From positions 1 through 9,467 of the forward strand of contig DHJN01000086.1 of assembly GCA_002404345.1 (NCBI GenBank): DNA of 9,467 nucleotides, read 5' to 3'. The translations under genes and the position numbers were made by a program. The notes under the pieces are model-generated. The model made no database searches. It was given only the letters and a program-made list of their open reading frames with translations, and was not told the origin of the DNA. The first letter of the stretch is position 1, and each line of letters begins with the position of its first letter. This document shows positions 1 through 6,025 of the stretch, piece by piece. Source of the DNA: Actinobacteria bacterium UBA4719. GTDB lineage: Bacteria > Actinomycetota > Actinomycetes > Actinomycetales > Dermatophilaceae.

Positions 1-1154
1 GCGCCGTCCATGGTCTCTTCCACAGTCACCAGAGGGTGCGCGGCCTCGGCGAGGATGCGGCGACCCTCCTCGACGTTGTTGCCGTCCAGTCGGACGACCA
101 GCGGCTTGGTGGCCTCGTCGCCGAGGGCATTGAGGGCACCCACGATGCCGTGAGCGACCGCGTCACAGGAGGTGATGCCACCGAAGACGTTGACGAACAC
201 CGACTTGACCTGCTCGTCGCCCAGGATGATGTGCAGACCGTTGGTCATGACCTCAGCCGACGCGCCGCCACCGATGTCGAGGAAGTTGGCCGGCGCGGGG
301 TGCTCGCCCGGCCCTCCGAACTCTTCACCTGCGTAGGCAACGACGTCGAGGGTGGACATGACCAGGCCCGCGCCGTTGCCGATGATGCCCACGGAGCCGT
401 CGAGCTTGACGTAGTTGAGGTCCTTGGCCTTGGCCGCAGCCTCGAGCGGGTCGGCCGAAGCCTGGTCCTCGAGCGCTGCGTGGCCGGGGTGACGGAAGCC
501 GGCGTTCTCGTCGAGCGAGACCTTGCCGTCGAGGGCGACGATCAGGCCGTCGGTGGTCTTGACCAACGGGTTGACCTCGACCAGCGTCGCGTCCTCGTCG
601 CGGTAGACGGTCCACAGCTTCTGGATGGCTTCGGCGATCTGCGCCTTGACGTCCTCGTCAAAGTTCGCAGCGTCGACGATCTCCTTGGCCTTGGCGGCGT
701 CGATGCCCACGATCGGGTCGACGGCGATGCGGGCCAGGGCCTCGGGACGCTCGACAGCGAGCACCTCGATCTCCACTCCGCCTTCCTTGCTGGCCATCGC
801 CAGGTAGGAGCGGTTGGCGCGGTCGAGCAGGACGGAGAAGTAGTACTCCTCCGCGATCTGTGCGCCTGCGGCGATCATCACCTTGTGAACCGTGTGGCCC
901 TTGATGTCCATGCCGAGAATCAGACGGGCGGCCTCGGCGGCCTCGTCGGGCGACTTGGCGACCTTGACGCCTCCGGCCTTACCCCGGCCGCCGACCTTGA
1001 CCTGGGCCTTGACTACGACCACTCCGCCGCTCTTGGCGCCGATCGTGGCTGCCGCCGCTCGGGCTTCTTCAACTGTTTCGGCAACGATGCCAGCCAGCAC
1101 CGGTACACCGTGCGCCTCGAACATGTCGCGCGCTTGGTACTCAAAAAGATCCAC
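1..1154 (-). CDS. sucC: Succinyl-CoA synthetase (ADP-forming) beta subunit, 3' end cut by window edge
   Basis: This is the beta subunit of the TCA-cycle enzyme that interconverts succinyl-CoA and succinate with ATP or GTP formation, acting in the cytoplasm with the alpha subunit SucD. The reverse strand encodes 384 complete codons. It opens with the family signature (M/V)[11 protein letters not shown] and an ATP-grasp domain over roughly residues 2-230, followed by the CoA-ligase-type domain ([12 protein letters not shown] around residues 260-270, then [14 protein letters not shown] and [10 protein letters not shown]). The family is usually about 387-390 residues, so only a few C-terminal codons and the stop lie outside the window. 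I chose the GTG at 1154 because GAGG ends eight bases upstream and the usual N-terminus begins there. sucD normally follows downstream, beyond the left edge. Nothing looks damaged. The identification is secure; the start codon is an inference from the ribosome site. Confidence 0.96.
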   Translation of the reverse strand, partial: MDLFEYQARDMFEAHGVPVLAGIVAETVEEARAAAATIGAKSGGVVVVKAQVKVGGRGKAGGVKVAKSPDEAAEAARLILGMDIKGHTVHKVMIAAGAQIAEEYYFSVLLDRANRSYLAMASKEGGVEIEVLAVERPEALARIAVDPIVGIDAAKAKEIVDAANFDEDVKAQIAEAIQKLWTVYRDEDATLVEVNPLVKTTDGLIVALDGKVSLDENAGFRHPGHAALEDQASADPLEAAAKAKDLNYVKLDGSVGIIGNGAGLVMSTLDVVAYAGEEFGGPGEHPAPANFLDIGGGASAEVMTNGLHIILGDEQVKSVFVNVFGGITSCDAVAHGIVGALNALGDEATKPLVVRLDGNNVEEGRRILAEAAHPLVTVEETMDG

Positions 1155-1194
1155 AAGTACATCCTCATCAGTGAGTATGGGAACGTCTCTGCGG

Positions 1195-1200
1195 ATCGTA
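1195..1200 (-). promoter_or_regulatory. Possible -10 element for sucC
   Basis: The reverse strand reads TACGAT here, a good match to the actinobacterial TANNNT -10 hexamer. It would place the transcript start about 34 bases before the GTG of sucC, leaving room for the GAGG ribosome site. I see no convincing -35 element 16-19 bases upstream, so this is only a candidate. Confidence 0.25.
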
Positions 1201-1362
1201 GTGGGCGGGTATTCGATGTGGTTGCGTCGGGTACTGCGGGTGAGACCAATCCCACGTTCGGCATCCCACGCGCTGGCACTCCCGACGCCGACATCGCGCA
1301 GCCTGACCAACGTGTGGTACGAGGTCGGGTACGCGATGGTGGGATGAGTGCAGGATGGATCA

Positions 1363-1848
1363 ATGCGACTGATCAGCCGAGTCCTCTGCCCCACCGCCGT
1401 CGTGGTGGCCATGACCGCATGCGGAGGGTCGGCGACGACGACTCCGACCACCCAGAGCCACCCGGCCACGCATCCGACGAGGGCGCTGTTCCCGGTGACC
1501 ATCATGCGCACCGGCGGCATCGCCGGCTTCCGGGACGTGCTGGTGGTGGCCGGCGACGGCCTGGTGTCGGTCACGCGCAAGGGGCAGAAGCCCCAGCAGT
1601 GCCGACTCACGCCTGGGGCGGTCTGGCGGCTGACGACGGCCGCATCCCAGGTGCCATGGGCTCGAGTCACCCCGGCCGATACCCGGCCCTCGTTCCCGGA
1701 CGATCTGGTGACAACGGTGCGCTCGCCCGCGGGCGGCCCGTTCAGGCTGGAGGACCCCCAGGTCGGTGCCGGACGTCACGTCTTTCTTGAGCTGCTCGGC
1801 GATCTCAGCGGAGGCCCGGCCGCGTCCCGCAGGTGCACGCCCGTCTGA
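1363..1848 (+). CDS. Putative lipoprotein with emfourin-like (M4 protease inhibitor) domain
   Basis: This is a 161-residue predicted lipoprotein. Residues 1-20 form a short lipoprotein signal (basic MRLISR, hydrophobic TAVVVAM, then T-A-C with Cys20 as the lipidation site), followed by a Ser/Thr/Pro-rich linker to about residue 42. The remaining ~105 residues begin [18 protein letters not shown]. This resembles the start of emfourin (protealysin inhibitor), a family of small proteins that inhibit M4 thermolysin-like proteases and are often encoded beside them. The later PDDLVTTVR and the final LELLGDL helix fit the same fold. The ATG at 1363 has AGGA seven bases upstream; an upstream in-frame GTG at 1348 would add five residues and has no better site. 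The gene converges on the M4 protease gene, whose stop lies 75 bp away. The assignment rests on motif resemblance and neighbourhood. The alternative is an uncharacterised lipoprotein. Confidence 0.62.
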   Translation: MRLISRVLCPTAVVVAMTACGGSATTTPTTQSHPATHPTRALFPVTIMRTGGIAGFRDVLVVAGDGLVSVTRKGQKPQQCRLTPGAVWRLTTAASQVPWARVTPADTRPSFPDDLVTTVRSPAGGPFRLEDPQVGAGRHVFLELLGDLSGGPAASRRCTPV

Positions 1849-1884
1849 CCCGAGATTCCGTCCGAGATTCCGCCCGAGATTCCG
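1849..1884. repeat. Three 12-bp tandem repeats between convergent genes
   Basis: Three consecutive 12-bp units of NCCGAGATTCCG occupy this stretch, differing only in the first base (C, T, C), and a fourth copy decays after GCCGAG. The array starts one base after the lipoprotein stop codon and lies before the protease stop. It keeps a multiple-of-three period and would read P/S-EIP repeats if the TGA were read through. It has no inverted symmetry, so I do not call it a terminator. Confidence 0.85.
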
Positions 1885-1923
1885 GCCGAGGGTTGCCGGT
1901 TCAGCGATGTGTGCCGAGCTTGG

Positions 1924-2518
1924 TCAGCTGTAGTAGCCGACGAGGGCGGCGATGACATTGACGGTGCCGGCAGCGTTGTAGAAGCTGACGGTGTTCCCTG
2001 CGCCCAGCGGGACCAGGACCAGGTTGGGGATGGTCTTGCCCGGCACATAGTTGAGGTTCGAAGCCGCCGGCACGGGCTGACCGCCGGGGTAGACCGTCAG
2101 GTAGCTGGCCGCAGTCGGGTCGGTGACGGTCACGTTGAGCGCGACCGCAGTGGCGCCAGCGGGGAGGCCGGGGACGGTCACGGTCAGGGTGCGCCCGGCG
2201 CCGAGCTTGGCCGTGGGCGCGCCGATGCCGACCCTGGTGTCCAACACCCGGGTCGGGGCCAGGCCCGTGAATCCCGCCTGGGTGGTGACCGCCGTGTCGT
2301 CGACCACGAAGCTCGTCTGAAGCGTGGCGTCCTCGCTCATCAGGAACTTCAGGGTGATCGTCTTGCCCTTGTAGGCCGACAGGTCGAACGTCTTCTGCGA
2401 GTACGTCGAGCTGGTGCCCACGTTCGAGTAGGTCGCCAGGGTGGACGTCGTGGTACCGGAGACGACCTGGACCTTCAACGTGTCGAATGCCGTGCTGCCA
2501 GTCTCTGCGGTATCCGTG
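1924..2518 (-). pseudogene. C-terminal fragment of the M4 protease (jelly-roll remainder and 'LDTR' domain)
   Basis: In the third frame the sequence resumes at TDTAETGSTAFDTLKVQV and finishes the jelly-roll-like domain (TFDLSAYKGKTITLKFLM, SFVVDDTAV). It then encodes a ~115-residue domain starting FTGLAPTRVLDTRVG and continuing through LPAGATAVALNVTVTDPT, LTVYPGGQ, NLNYVPGKTIPN and VSFYNAAGTVNVIAAL, ending VGYYS and a TGA. This last module recurs at the C-termini of many secreted actinobacterial proteins. I know it as a surface- or substrate-associated accessory module without an agreed function. The conserved periodic pattern is intact to the natural stop, which supports recent inactivation or a sequence error rather than long decay. 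Confidence 0.72.
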
Positions 2519-3352
2519 CGACAGCTTCGTCGCGGTGGTGCTGGTCGGAATCGCCACCGACTGCCACTGGTTCTGGGTGGTTGGCCTGCCCTTGCCGCCG
2601 AGCCACATCTTCCAGCTGCCGGAGTGCGCCGGTCGGCCGATGCTGTTCGTAATAGGTCCGGCCGTGCCGGTCCAGCTGGCCGCACCCGACTCGAAGCCCG
2701 AGTTGAGCAACAGGTTGCTGCCAGCTGGGAGCGGCGGGGTGGCGACGAAGGTCGAGGCGCCCCGCGGCACGGCGATCGCAGAGAACGACGCCGCGATGCC
2801 TGCGCACTCGACCGATGTGGCGCCATACAGGTCCTTGGCGGACTGGATGGCCGCCTCGCGAGCGGCCGCGTAGGTGCTGTTCGACGTGAGGTATGTCGAC
2901 AGGGCGCGGTACCAGATCTTTTCGGCCTGGTCCCGACCGATACCGGTCACGGGCAAGCCGTTGCAGGTCAGGCTGTTGTAGGAGACGCCGTTGATGACCT
3001 TGGCGCCGGAGCCCTCGGAGGCCAGGTAGAACCAGTGGTTCAGCGGCCCGGAGGAGTAGTGCGGGTCCAGGCCGCCCAGCGTCGAGGACCAGCAGTCCGC
3101 GGACCGGCCGTCCCTGGACGGCCGGTCCAGGTAGCGCAGGGGCGTCCCGTCGCCGTTGAGGTTGACCAGCTCACCGATGAGATAGTCCGGATTGTCGGAG
3201 GCGAGGTTGGCATACCACTCCACCGCGGTGCCGAAGATGTCCGAGGTCGCCTCGTTGAGACCACCGGCCTCACCGTCGCCGAGCAGTCCTGCGGTGTTCT
3301 CGGTGACGCCGTGGGTCATCTCGTGACCGGCGACGTCGAGCTCGAGCCGATG
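2518..3352 (-). pseudogene. Catalytic-domain fragment of the M4 protease (HEMTH zinc site)
   Basis: This is the middle fragment, open only after a TGA at 3353-3355. It holds LDVAGHEMTHGVT, with the two zinc-binding histidines and the catalytic glutamate. GGLNEATSDIFGTAVE supplies the third zinc-ligand glutamate. LDPHYSSGPLNHWFY contains the active-site histidine region, and TGIGRDQAEKIWYRAL is the usual C-terminal helical segment. All recognisable catalytic residues of the C-terminal half are intact, so the damage is confined to the missing N-terminal half and the frame. The domain ends near AVPRGAS. A linker and NLLLNSGFESGAASW then begin a jelly-roll/carbohydrate-binding-like domain, interrupted by the second frame change. 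The only ATG in this frame near the top lies inside HEMTH, so a functional restart there is implausible. The open frame continues to 1901 without stops only because of GC bias. Confidence 0.75.
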
Positions 3353-4095
3353 TCAATGCCGGTGCCGTCCCCGAGGCCGTTGAGATCGGTGGTGTTGTGG
3401 CCCGCCGCGTCGCGCATCGAGAAACTGGCACCGGGGGTGGTGCCGATCGGGACTGTGCCCACGTTGATGCCGTGGCCCGTGCCGTTCTCGATCTCGTCCC
3501 AGGACGCGAGAGTGCCGCCAGTGTCGGCGTTGACGATGGTGTGCAGCCTGCTCGGGGTCTGGTCGGCCCGTACGCCCTCGGTCAGCACGGCGTAGGACAG
3601 CTTGGGGGTGGCGCCGCCGGCATAGACGACCAGGTCAATCTTGGTAGCCGAGGTGGTCTGCTGCACGAACGAAGCCTTCCGGGCGCCAACGGCCTTGGCC
3701 GAGTCAAGGCTGATCTTCGGCGTCGTCGAGGCGACGCCCACGCCATGAGTGGCGTTCCAGGTGACGCCCTTGACCGCGCCGGACTTGGCACGGTGGCTCA
3801 CCAGGTCACCGCCGATGACGCGCAGACCGTTGAAGGTCCGGTTGTAGCGCACATGGGTCGAACCGTCGGGGTCGGTCATCACGTCCTTGACGGAGAGCTT
3901 CTCACCGCTGCTCAGCCCGAGCGCCTGCCCGGCAGAGGCTGCCCGGGACTGCTCGGCCTCGATGCGTTGGGCTTTGTCAGGCGACGGGGGCAACGGCGAG
4001 GGCGATGACGCGCCAAACGCCGCCACACCCTGCGTTCCTGCCGCGATGACAGAAAGAAGAACCCCGATTACCAAGCCCGTTCTCAGACGATTCAC
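3316..4095 (-). CDS. N-terminal open frame of the broken M4 protease (signal peptide, FTP and PepSY propeptide)
   Basis: This is a 259-residue open frame. Residues 1-28 form a Sec signal peptide (MNRLRTG, hydrophobic LVIGVLLSVIAAG, Ala-rich cleavage region GVAAFGA). An FTP-type segment follows (SSGEKLSVKDVMTDPDGSTH and YNRTFNGLRVIGGDL). The PepSY-type part includes LSYAVLTEGV and HTIVNADTGGTLASWDEI. These regions chaperone folding and inhibit the enzyme in intact homologues. The mature part begins near NGTGHGINVGTVPIGT and runs to NTTDLNG. About 18 out-of-frame or novel residues then end in a TGA. The product would be exported without a catalytic centre. That last TGA overlaps the codons for the HEM of HEMTH read in the other frame, which marks where the reading frame is lost. 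Confidence 0.6.
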   Translation of the reverse strand: MNRLRTGLVIGVLLSVIAAGTQGVAAFGASSPSPLPPSPDKAQRIEAEQSRAASAGQALGLSSGEKLSVKDVMTDPDGSTHVRYNRTFNGLRVIGGDLVSHRAKSGAVKGVTWNATHGVGVASTTPKISLDSAKAVGARKASFVQQTTSATKIDLVVYAGGATPKLSYAVLTEGVRADQTPSRLHTIVNADTGGTLASWDEIENGTGHGINVGTVPIGTTPGASFSMRDAAGHNTTDLNGLGDGTGIDIGSSSTSPVTR

Positions 4096-4103
4096 CCACA
4101 CAT

Positions 4104-4109
4104 CTCCTC
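4104..4109 (-). promoter_or_regulatory. Strong Shine-Dalgarno that fixes the protease start
   Basis: The reverse strand reads GAGGAG, followed by eight bases and then the GTG at 4095. The other in-frame GTG at 4101 would leave only two bases, so 4095 is the better start. Confidence 0.7.
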
Positions 4110-4112
4110 AGT

Positions 4113-4140
4113 TGAGGGGCATCGTGGTCGATGGCCCTCA
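4113..4140 (-). promoter_or_regulatory. Hairpin in the leader just upstream of the protease ribosome site
   Basis: GAGGGGCATCG and CGATGGCCCTC face each other across a four-base loop (4125-4128). They give an 11-bp stem with one G-G mismatch, and a T-A pair at 4113/4140 extends it. In the protease mRNA the stem ends four bases before the GAGGAG ribosome site. It could be an mRNA-stabilising or translational control element, or a DNA operator. It has no poly-U tail, so I do not call it a terminator. Confidence 0.5.
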
Positions 4141-4166
4141 GAGGCCGGCGAAATGAAAGTCAAGTA

Positions 4167-4184
4167 TGCGCAACGTGCGCAACT
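4167..4184. repeat. 9-bp direct repeat upstream of the protease gene
   Basis: TGCGCAACG is followed directly by TGCGCAACT. On the protease-coding strand this reads GTTGCGCA twice with a 9-bp period, about 72-90 bases before the GTG. The same octamer also occurs in the 17-bp array further upstream (4345-4352). It could be a regulator site for the protease promoter, but the sequence alone does not prove this. Confidence 0.5.
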
Positions 4185-4313
4185 TCCGTCATCCAGACCA
4201 TGGGAGAGGGTGTTCGTGGGTCGGCGCCGCCGCCAACAATGTATTCCCGATCTTGGCCGCCTGCAGGGTGAAACGGAAAAACCAGCAGCCAGAAGGACGA
4301 TGACCAGACTTGG

Positions 4314-4380
4314 GCGCAGTGCAGTCAGTTACGCAGTGCAGTCAGTTGCGCAGTGCAGTCAGTTGCGCTGCAGTCAGCTG
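4314..4380. repeat. 17-bp tandem repeat array overlapping the stop of the cobalamin-binding gene
   Basis: The unit GCAGTCAGTTGCGCAGT occurs at 4321-4337 (one change, G to A), 4338-4354 and 4355-4368 (shortened). A partial copy at 4370-4380 contains the TGA stop (4374-4376) of the mutase subunit, and half a copy precedes at 4314-4320. The rest of the spacer (4185-4313) shows no gene, terminator or RNA that I can support. Confidence 0.9.
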
Positions 4381-4775
4381 GCTTTGACGTTGGCGCGGAC
4401 CCACTCGACGATCTCCGTCGTGGTCGCACCCGGCGTGAAGACCTTGGAGACACCGAGCTTGTCGAGCTCGGGGATGTCGGCCTCCGGGATGATGCCGCCG
4501 CCGAACACGACGATGTCCTTGGCGTCACGCTCAGCGAGGAGCGCCGCGACCTTGGCGAACAGGGTCATGTGAGCGCCGGACAGGACCGAGAGACCCACTG
4601 CGTCCGCGTCTTCCTGGATGGCGGCTTCAACGATCTGCTCCGGGGTCTGGTGCAGGCCGGTGTAGACGACCTCCATACCAGCGTCACGCAGGGCACGGGC
4701 CACCACTTTCGCGCCCCGGTCATGCCCATCCAGTCCGGGCTTGGCCACAACGATGCGTAACGGAGATTCGCTCAT
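4374..4775 (-). CDS. Cobalamin-binding subunit of an acyl-CoA mutase (stand-alone B12 domain)
   Basis: This is a 133-residue cytoplasmic protein consisting almost only of the B12-binding domain of methylmalonyl-CoA/isobutyryl-CoA-type mutases. After [17 protein letters not shown] comes the DGHDRG motif (residues 16-21, D-x-H-x-x-G), whose His18 would be the lower axial cobalt ligand. SVLSGAHM and VVFGGGIIP supply the nucleotide-tail contacts. Its size matches the small subunit of two-component mutases such as IcmB (about 136 residues). Such a subunit needs a separate substrate-binding large subunit, and none is present here. Products of this family (succinyl-CoA, n-butyryl-CoA) enter central metabolism. 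I chose the ATG at 4775 because homology begins there and a -10-like TAGTGT sits seven bases upstream, pointing to a leaderless mRNA. The 23-residue upstream extension (4844) has no family resemblance. The domain is certain; which acyl-CoA it serves is not. Confidence 0.92.
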   Translation of the reverse strand: MSESPLRIVVAKPGLDGHDRGAKVVARALRDAGMEVVYTGLHQTPEQIVEAAIQEDADAVGLSVLSGAHMTLFAKVAALLAERDAKDIVVFGGGIIPEADIPELDKLGVSKVFTPGATTTEIVEWVRANVKAS

Positions 4776-4782
4776 GAGCAGC

Positions 4783-4788
4783 ACACTA
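4783..4788 (-). promoter_or_regulatory. -10 element for a leaderless mutase-subunit transcript
   Basis: The reverse strand reads TAGTGT followed by seven bases and the ATG at 4775, so transcription would start at or next to the first codon. No Shine-Dalgarno-like sequence is present, which fits leaderless initiation, common in Actinobacteria. An inverted repeat CCAACG/CGTTGG (4790-4795 and 4803-4808) sits in the spacer where an operator could act. The -35 region is weak. Confidence 0.5.
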
Positions 4789-4887
4789 GCCAACGAGGGC
4801 GGCGTTGGACACTCGGCGGGAGGCACGCCACGCGAGCACGGCACGTCACGCCCGAAAAAGGTCGCCAGCGTTGGTCCTCGAAAGTGG

Positions 4888-4914
4888 GCTACTCAGGGGT
4901 TACCGTTGGGTAAC
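4888..4914 (+). promoter_or_regulatory. 11-bp-phased GTNAC-type half-sites and inverted repeat abutting the hydrolase start
   Basis: GCTAC (4888), GTTAC (4899) and GTAAC (4910) begin exactly 11 bp apart, the spacing of direct-repeat sites for OmpR-family response regulators. The last two also form a perfect inverted repeat, GGTTACC-GTTG-GGTAACC (4898-4915), ending at the base before the ATG. A bound regulator, or a 7-bp hairpin in the mRNA, would lie right over the initiation region. Confidence 0.45.
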
Positions 4915-4915
4915 C

Positions 4916-5911
4916 ATGTTCCAGCATTCAGCATCCCAGTCCTCAGGATCGGTGCGCCGGTCCCTGCCCCTCGCGACCCTGCATGGCAGCAGTCGCAACG
5001 CTCTCGCGGGCGCCCGCGACGTAGTCCGTGACACTGCCCTGGGGACGACCGACGTCCTCGGCGGTGCCGCAAAAGCCTTGCTGACTCCGGCCGGTGTGGT
5101 CGGCGCGGCGATCGAGGTGGCCTGGCTCAGCACCCATCTCGCGCTCTATCCGTTCGGCCTGGTCGGCCGCCCGGATGGCCACAAGGGGCACGGATACAGC
5201 CTCCAGGAGCTGCCACCCGTACAACGCGGGCTGGTGATCGGCGACGTCGAGGCCGCCGGAACGCCGATCCTGCTGGTGCATGGCATGATCGACAACCGCT
5301 CGATCTTCACCCTGCTGCGGCGGGGGCTGGTTCGACGCGGTTTCGGCAGGGTCGTCTCCATCAACTACTCACCCCTGACCACTGACGTGCGCGTTGCGGC
5401 GGCTCGCCTGGCCGAAGAGGTCGAGGCACTGGTGGCCGAGACGGGTTACGAACGCATCCACGTCGTGGGGCACAGCCTGGGCGGCCTCATCGCCCGGTAC
5501 TACGTCACTCACCTGGGCGGTGATTCGCGGGTGCACACGCTGGTCACCCTCGGAACACCGCACGGAGGCACCTTCAACGCCTATGCGTTACCGTCCAACC
5601 TGTGCTGCCAGCTGCGACCGGGCAGCACCCTCATGCGCGAGCTCAGCTCGGCCGTGCCCAGCTGTCGGACGCGGTTCGTGGCCTACTGGTCGGACCTGGA
5701 CCAGATGGTCTTTCCCCAGCGCAACGCAAGACTGGTTCACCCAGATCTGACGATCCGCAACGTTGAGATGCACGCCGTCGGCCACATGAGTCTGCCGATC
5801 AGCGGCAACGTGGTCCACGGGATCTCGACGACGCTGGCGCACCTGGGGGCCGACGGAAGCCTGCTGACAGCCGGCGTCACCGAGCTGAATCCACCGAGTC
5901 GACGCAGCTGA
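4916..5911 (+). CDS. Alpha/beta-hydrolase, lipase/esterase type
   Basis: This is a 331-residue predicted serine hydrolase. The core carries an HGM oxyanion segment (residues 122-124), the nucleophile elbow GHSLGG with Ser187, an acid in WSDLDQMV (probably Asp262) and His290 in AVGHMSLP. LVTLGTPHGGT follows the elbow, as in triacylglycerol-lipase and PGAP1-like enzymes. Residues 54-83 are hydrophobic (LLTPAGVVGAAIEVAWLSTH and on to LALYPFGLV) and could anchor the protein to the membrane. There is no classical cleavable signal peptide. I chose the ATG at 4916. The open frame extends upstream to 4805, but that Arg-rich 37-residue stretch looks non-coding. No clear Shine-Dalgarno precedes 4916; a TACCGT at 4901 could be the -10 of a nearly leaderless mRNA. 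The natural substrate cannot be told from the sequence. Confidence 0.88.
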   Translation: MFQHSASQSSGSVRRSLPLATLHGSSRNALAGARDVVRDTALGTTDVLGGAAKALLTPAGVVGAAIEVAWLSTHLALYPFGLVGRPDGHKGHGYSLQELPPVQRGLVIGDVEAAGTPILLVHGMIDNRSIFTLLRRGLVRRGFGRVVSINYSPLTTDVRVAAARLAEEVEALVAETGYERIHVVGHSLGGLIARYYVTHLGGDSRVHTLVTLGTPHGGTFNAYALPSNLCCQLRPGSTLMRELSSAVPSCRTRFVAYWSDLDQMVFPQRNARLVHPDLTIRNVEMHAVGHMSLPISGNVVHGISTTLAHLGADGSLLTAGVTELNPPSRRS

Positions 5912-5957
5912 CTGCGGCCGAATGGCAGGGTGCCACAGACCCCCGTTATACGACTCG

Positions 5958-6006
5958 GTAACGGATAAGTATTGTAATGGTAACGATTTGTCAAATTTGG
6001 TATAAC
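5958..6006 (+). promoter_or_regulatory. M23 promoter region with five 11-bp-phased half-sites
   Basis: GTAAC (5958), GTATT (5969), GTAAC (5980), TCAAA (5991) and ATAAC (6002) begin exactly 11 bp apart. GTNAC and A-rich five-mers separated by six bases are the layout of GlnR-type OmpR-family sites. The last overlaps TATAAC (6001-6006), a likely -10 element. No good -35 hexamer stands at the right distance, which would suit activator-dependent transcription. The DNA is strikingly AT-rich compared with the genes around it. A cell-wall regulator such as MtrA is a reasonable but unproven reader. Confidence 0.5.
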
Positions 6007-6025
6007 AAATAGGTCACGCTAGCCT

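Larger units (their letters stand above)
1924..4095 (-). pseudogene. Secreted M4 (thermolysin-like) metalloprotease, disrupted by two frame-breaking lesions
   Basis: Read across frames, this locus encodes a signal peptide, FTP and PepSY propeptide domains, an M4 catalytic domain, a jelly-roll-like domain and a C-terminal 'LDTR' domain. Intact homologues are zinc endopeptidases secreted as self-inhibited zymogens. Two lesions break the frame. Near 3336-3352 the sequence jumps from the first ~45 residues of the mature enzyme to LDVAGHEMTH, losing roughly 75-90 residues including the SRVHYG and NAFW segments expected in the family, with a frame change. Near 2512-2524 a few bases are missing in KLS..TDTAETG and the frame changes again. 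No single open frame joins the propeptide to HEMTH. I chose the GTG at 4095 because GAGGAG lies eight bases upstream; the GTG at 4101 is too close to it. Assembly error is the main alternative to true decay, although the size of the first gap argues for a real deletion. Confidence 0.8.

Noticed and set aside
36..1790. Long plus-strand open frame across sucC and into the lipoprotein gene
   Set aside because: It lies antisense to sucC and out of frame with the lipoprotein; its composition is that of a GC-bias shadow.
1901..2517. Continuation of the protease middle frame to 1901 as the true C-terminus
   Set aside because: After KLS the residues turn into His/Arg/Gly-rich shadow sequence, while the neighbouring frame gives well-formed jelly-roll and LDTR domains with a natural stop at 1924.
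3316..3319. ATGA stop/start overlap suggesting translational coupling of two protease halves
   Set aside because: The ATG is the Met inside HEMTH, so a restart would lose the first zinc histidine and the catalytic glutamate. The overlap is forced by the GAG-ATG-ACC codons of the motif.
4260..4325. Minus-strand frame resembling a signal peptide (LRPSLVIVLLAAGFS)
   Set aside because: It has no ATG, GTG or TTG start after the preceding stop, no ribosome site, and the following residues are Arg-rich shadow sequence.
4314..4380. CRISPR-like array
   Set aside because: The 17-bp units are directly contiguous with no spacers and no cas genes nearby; it is a simple tandem repeat.
4153..4572. Plus-strand open frame across the repeat array
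   Set aside because: It runs antisense into the mutase subunit gene, encodes the tandem repeats in its middle, and has no ribosome site or recognisable domain.
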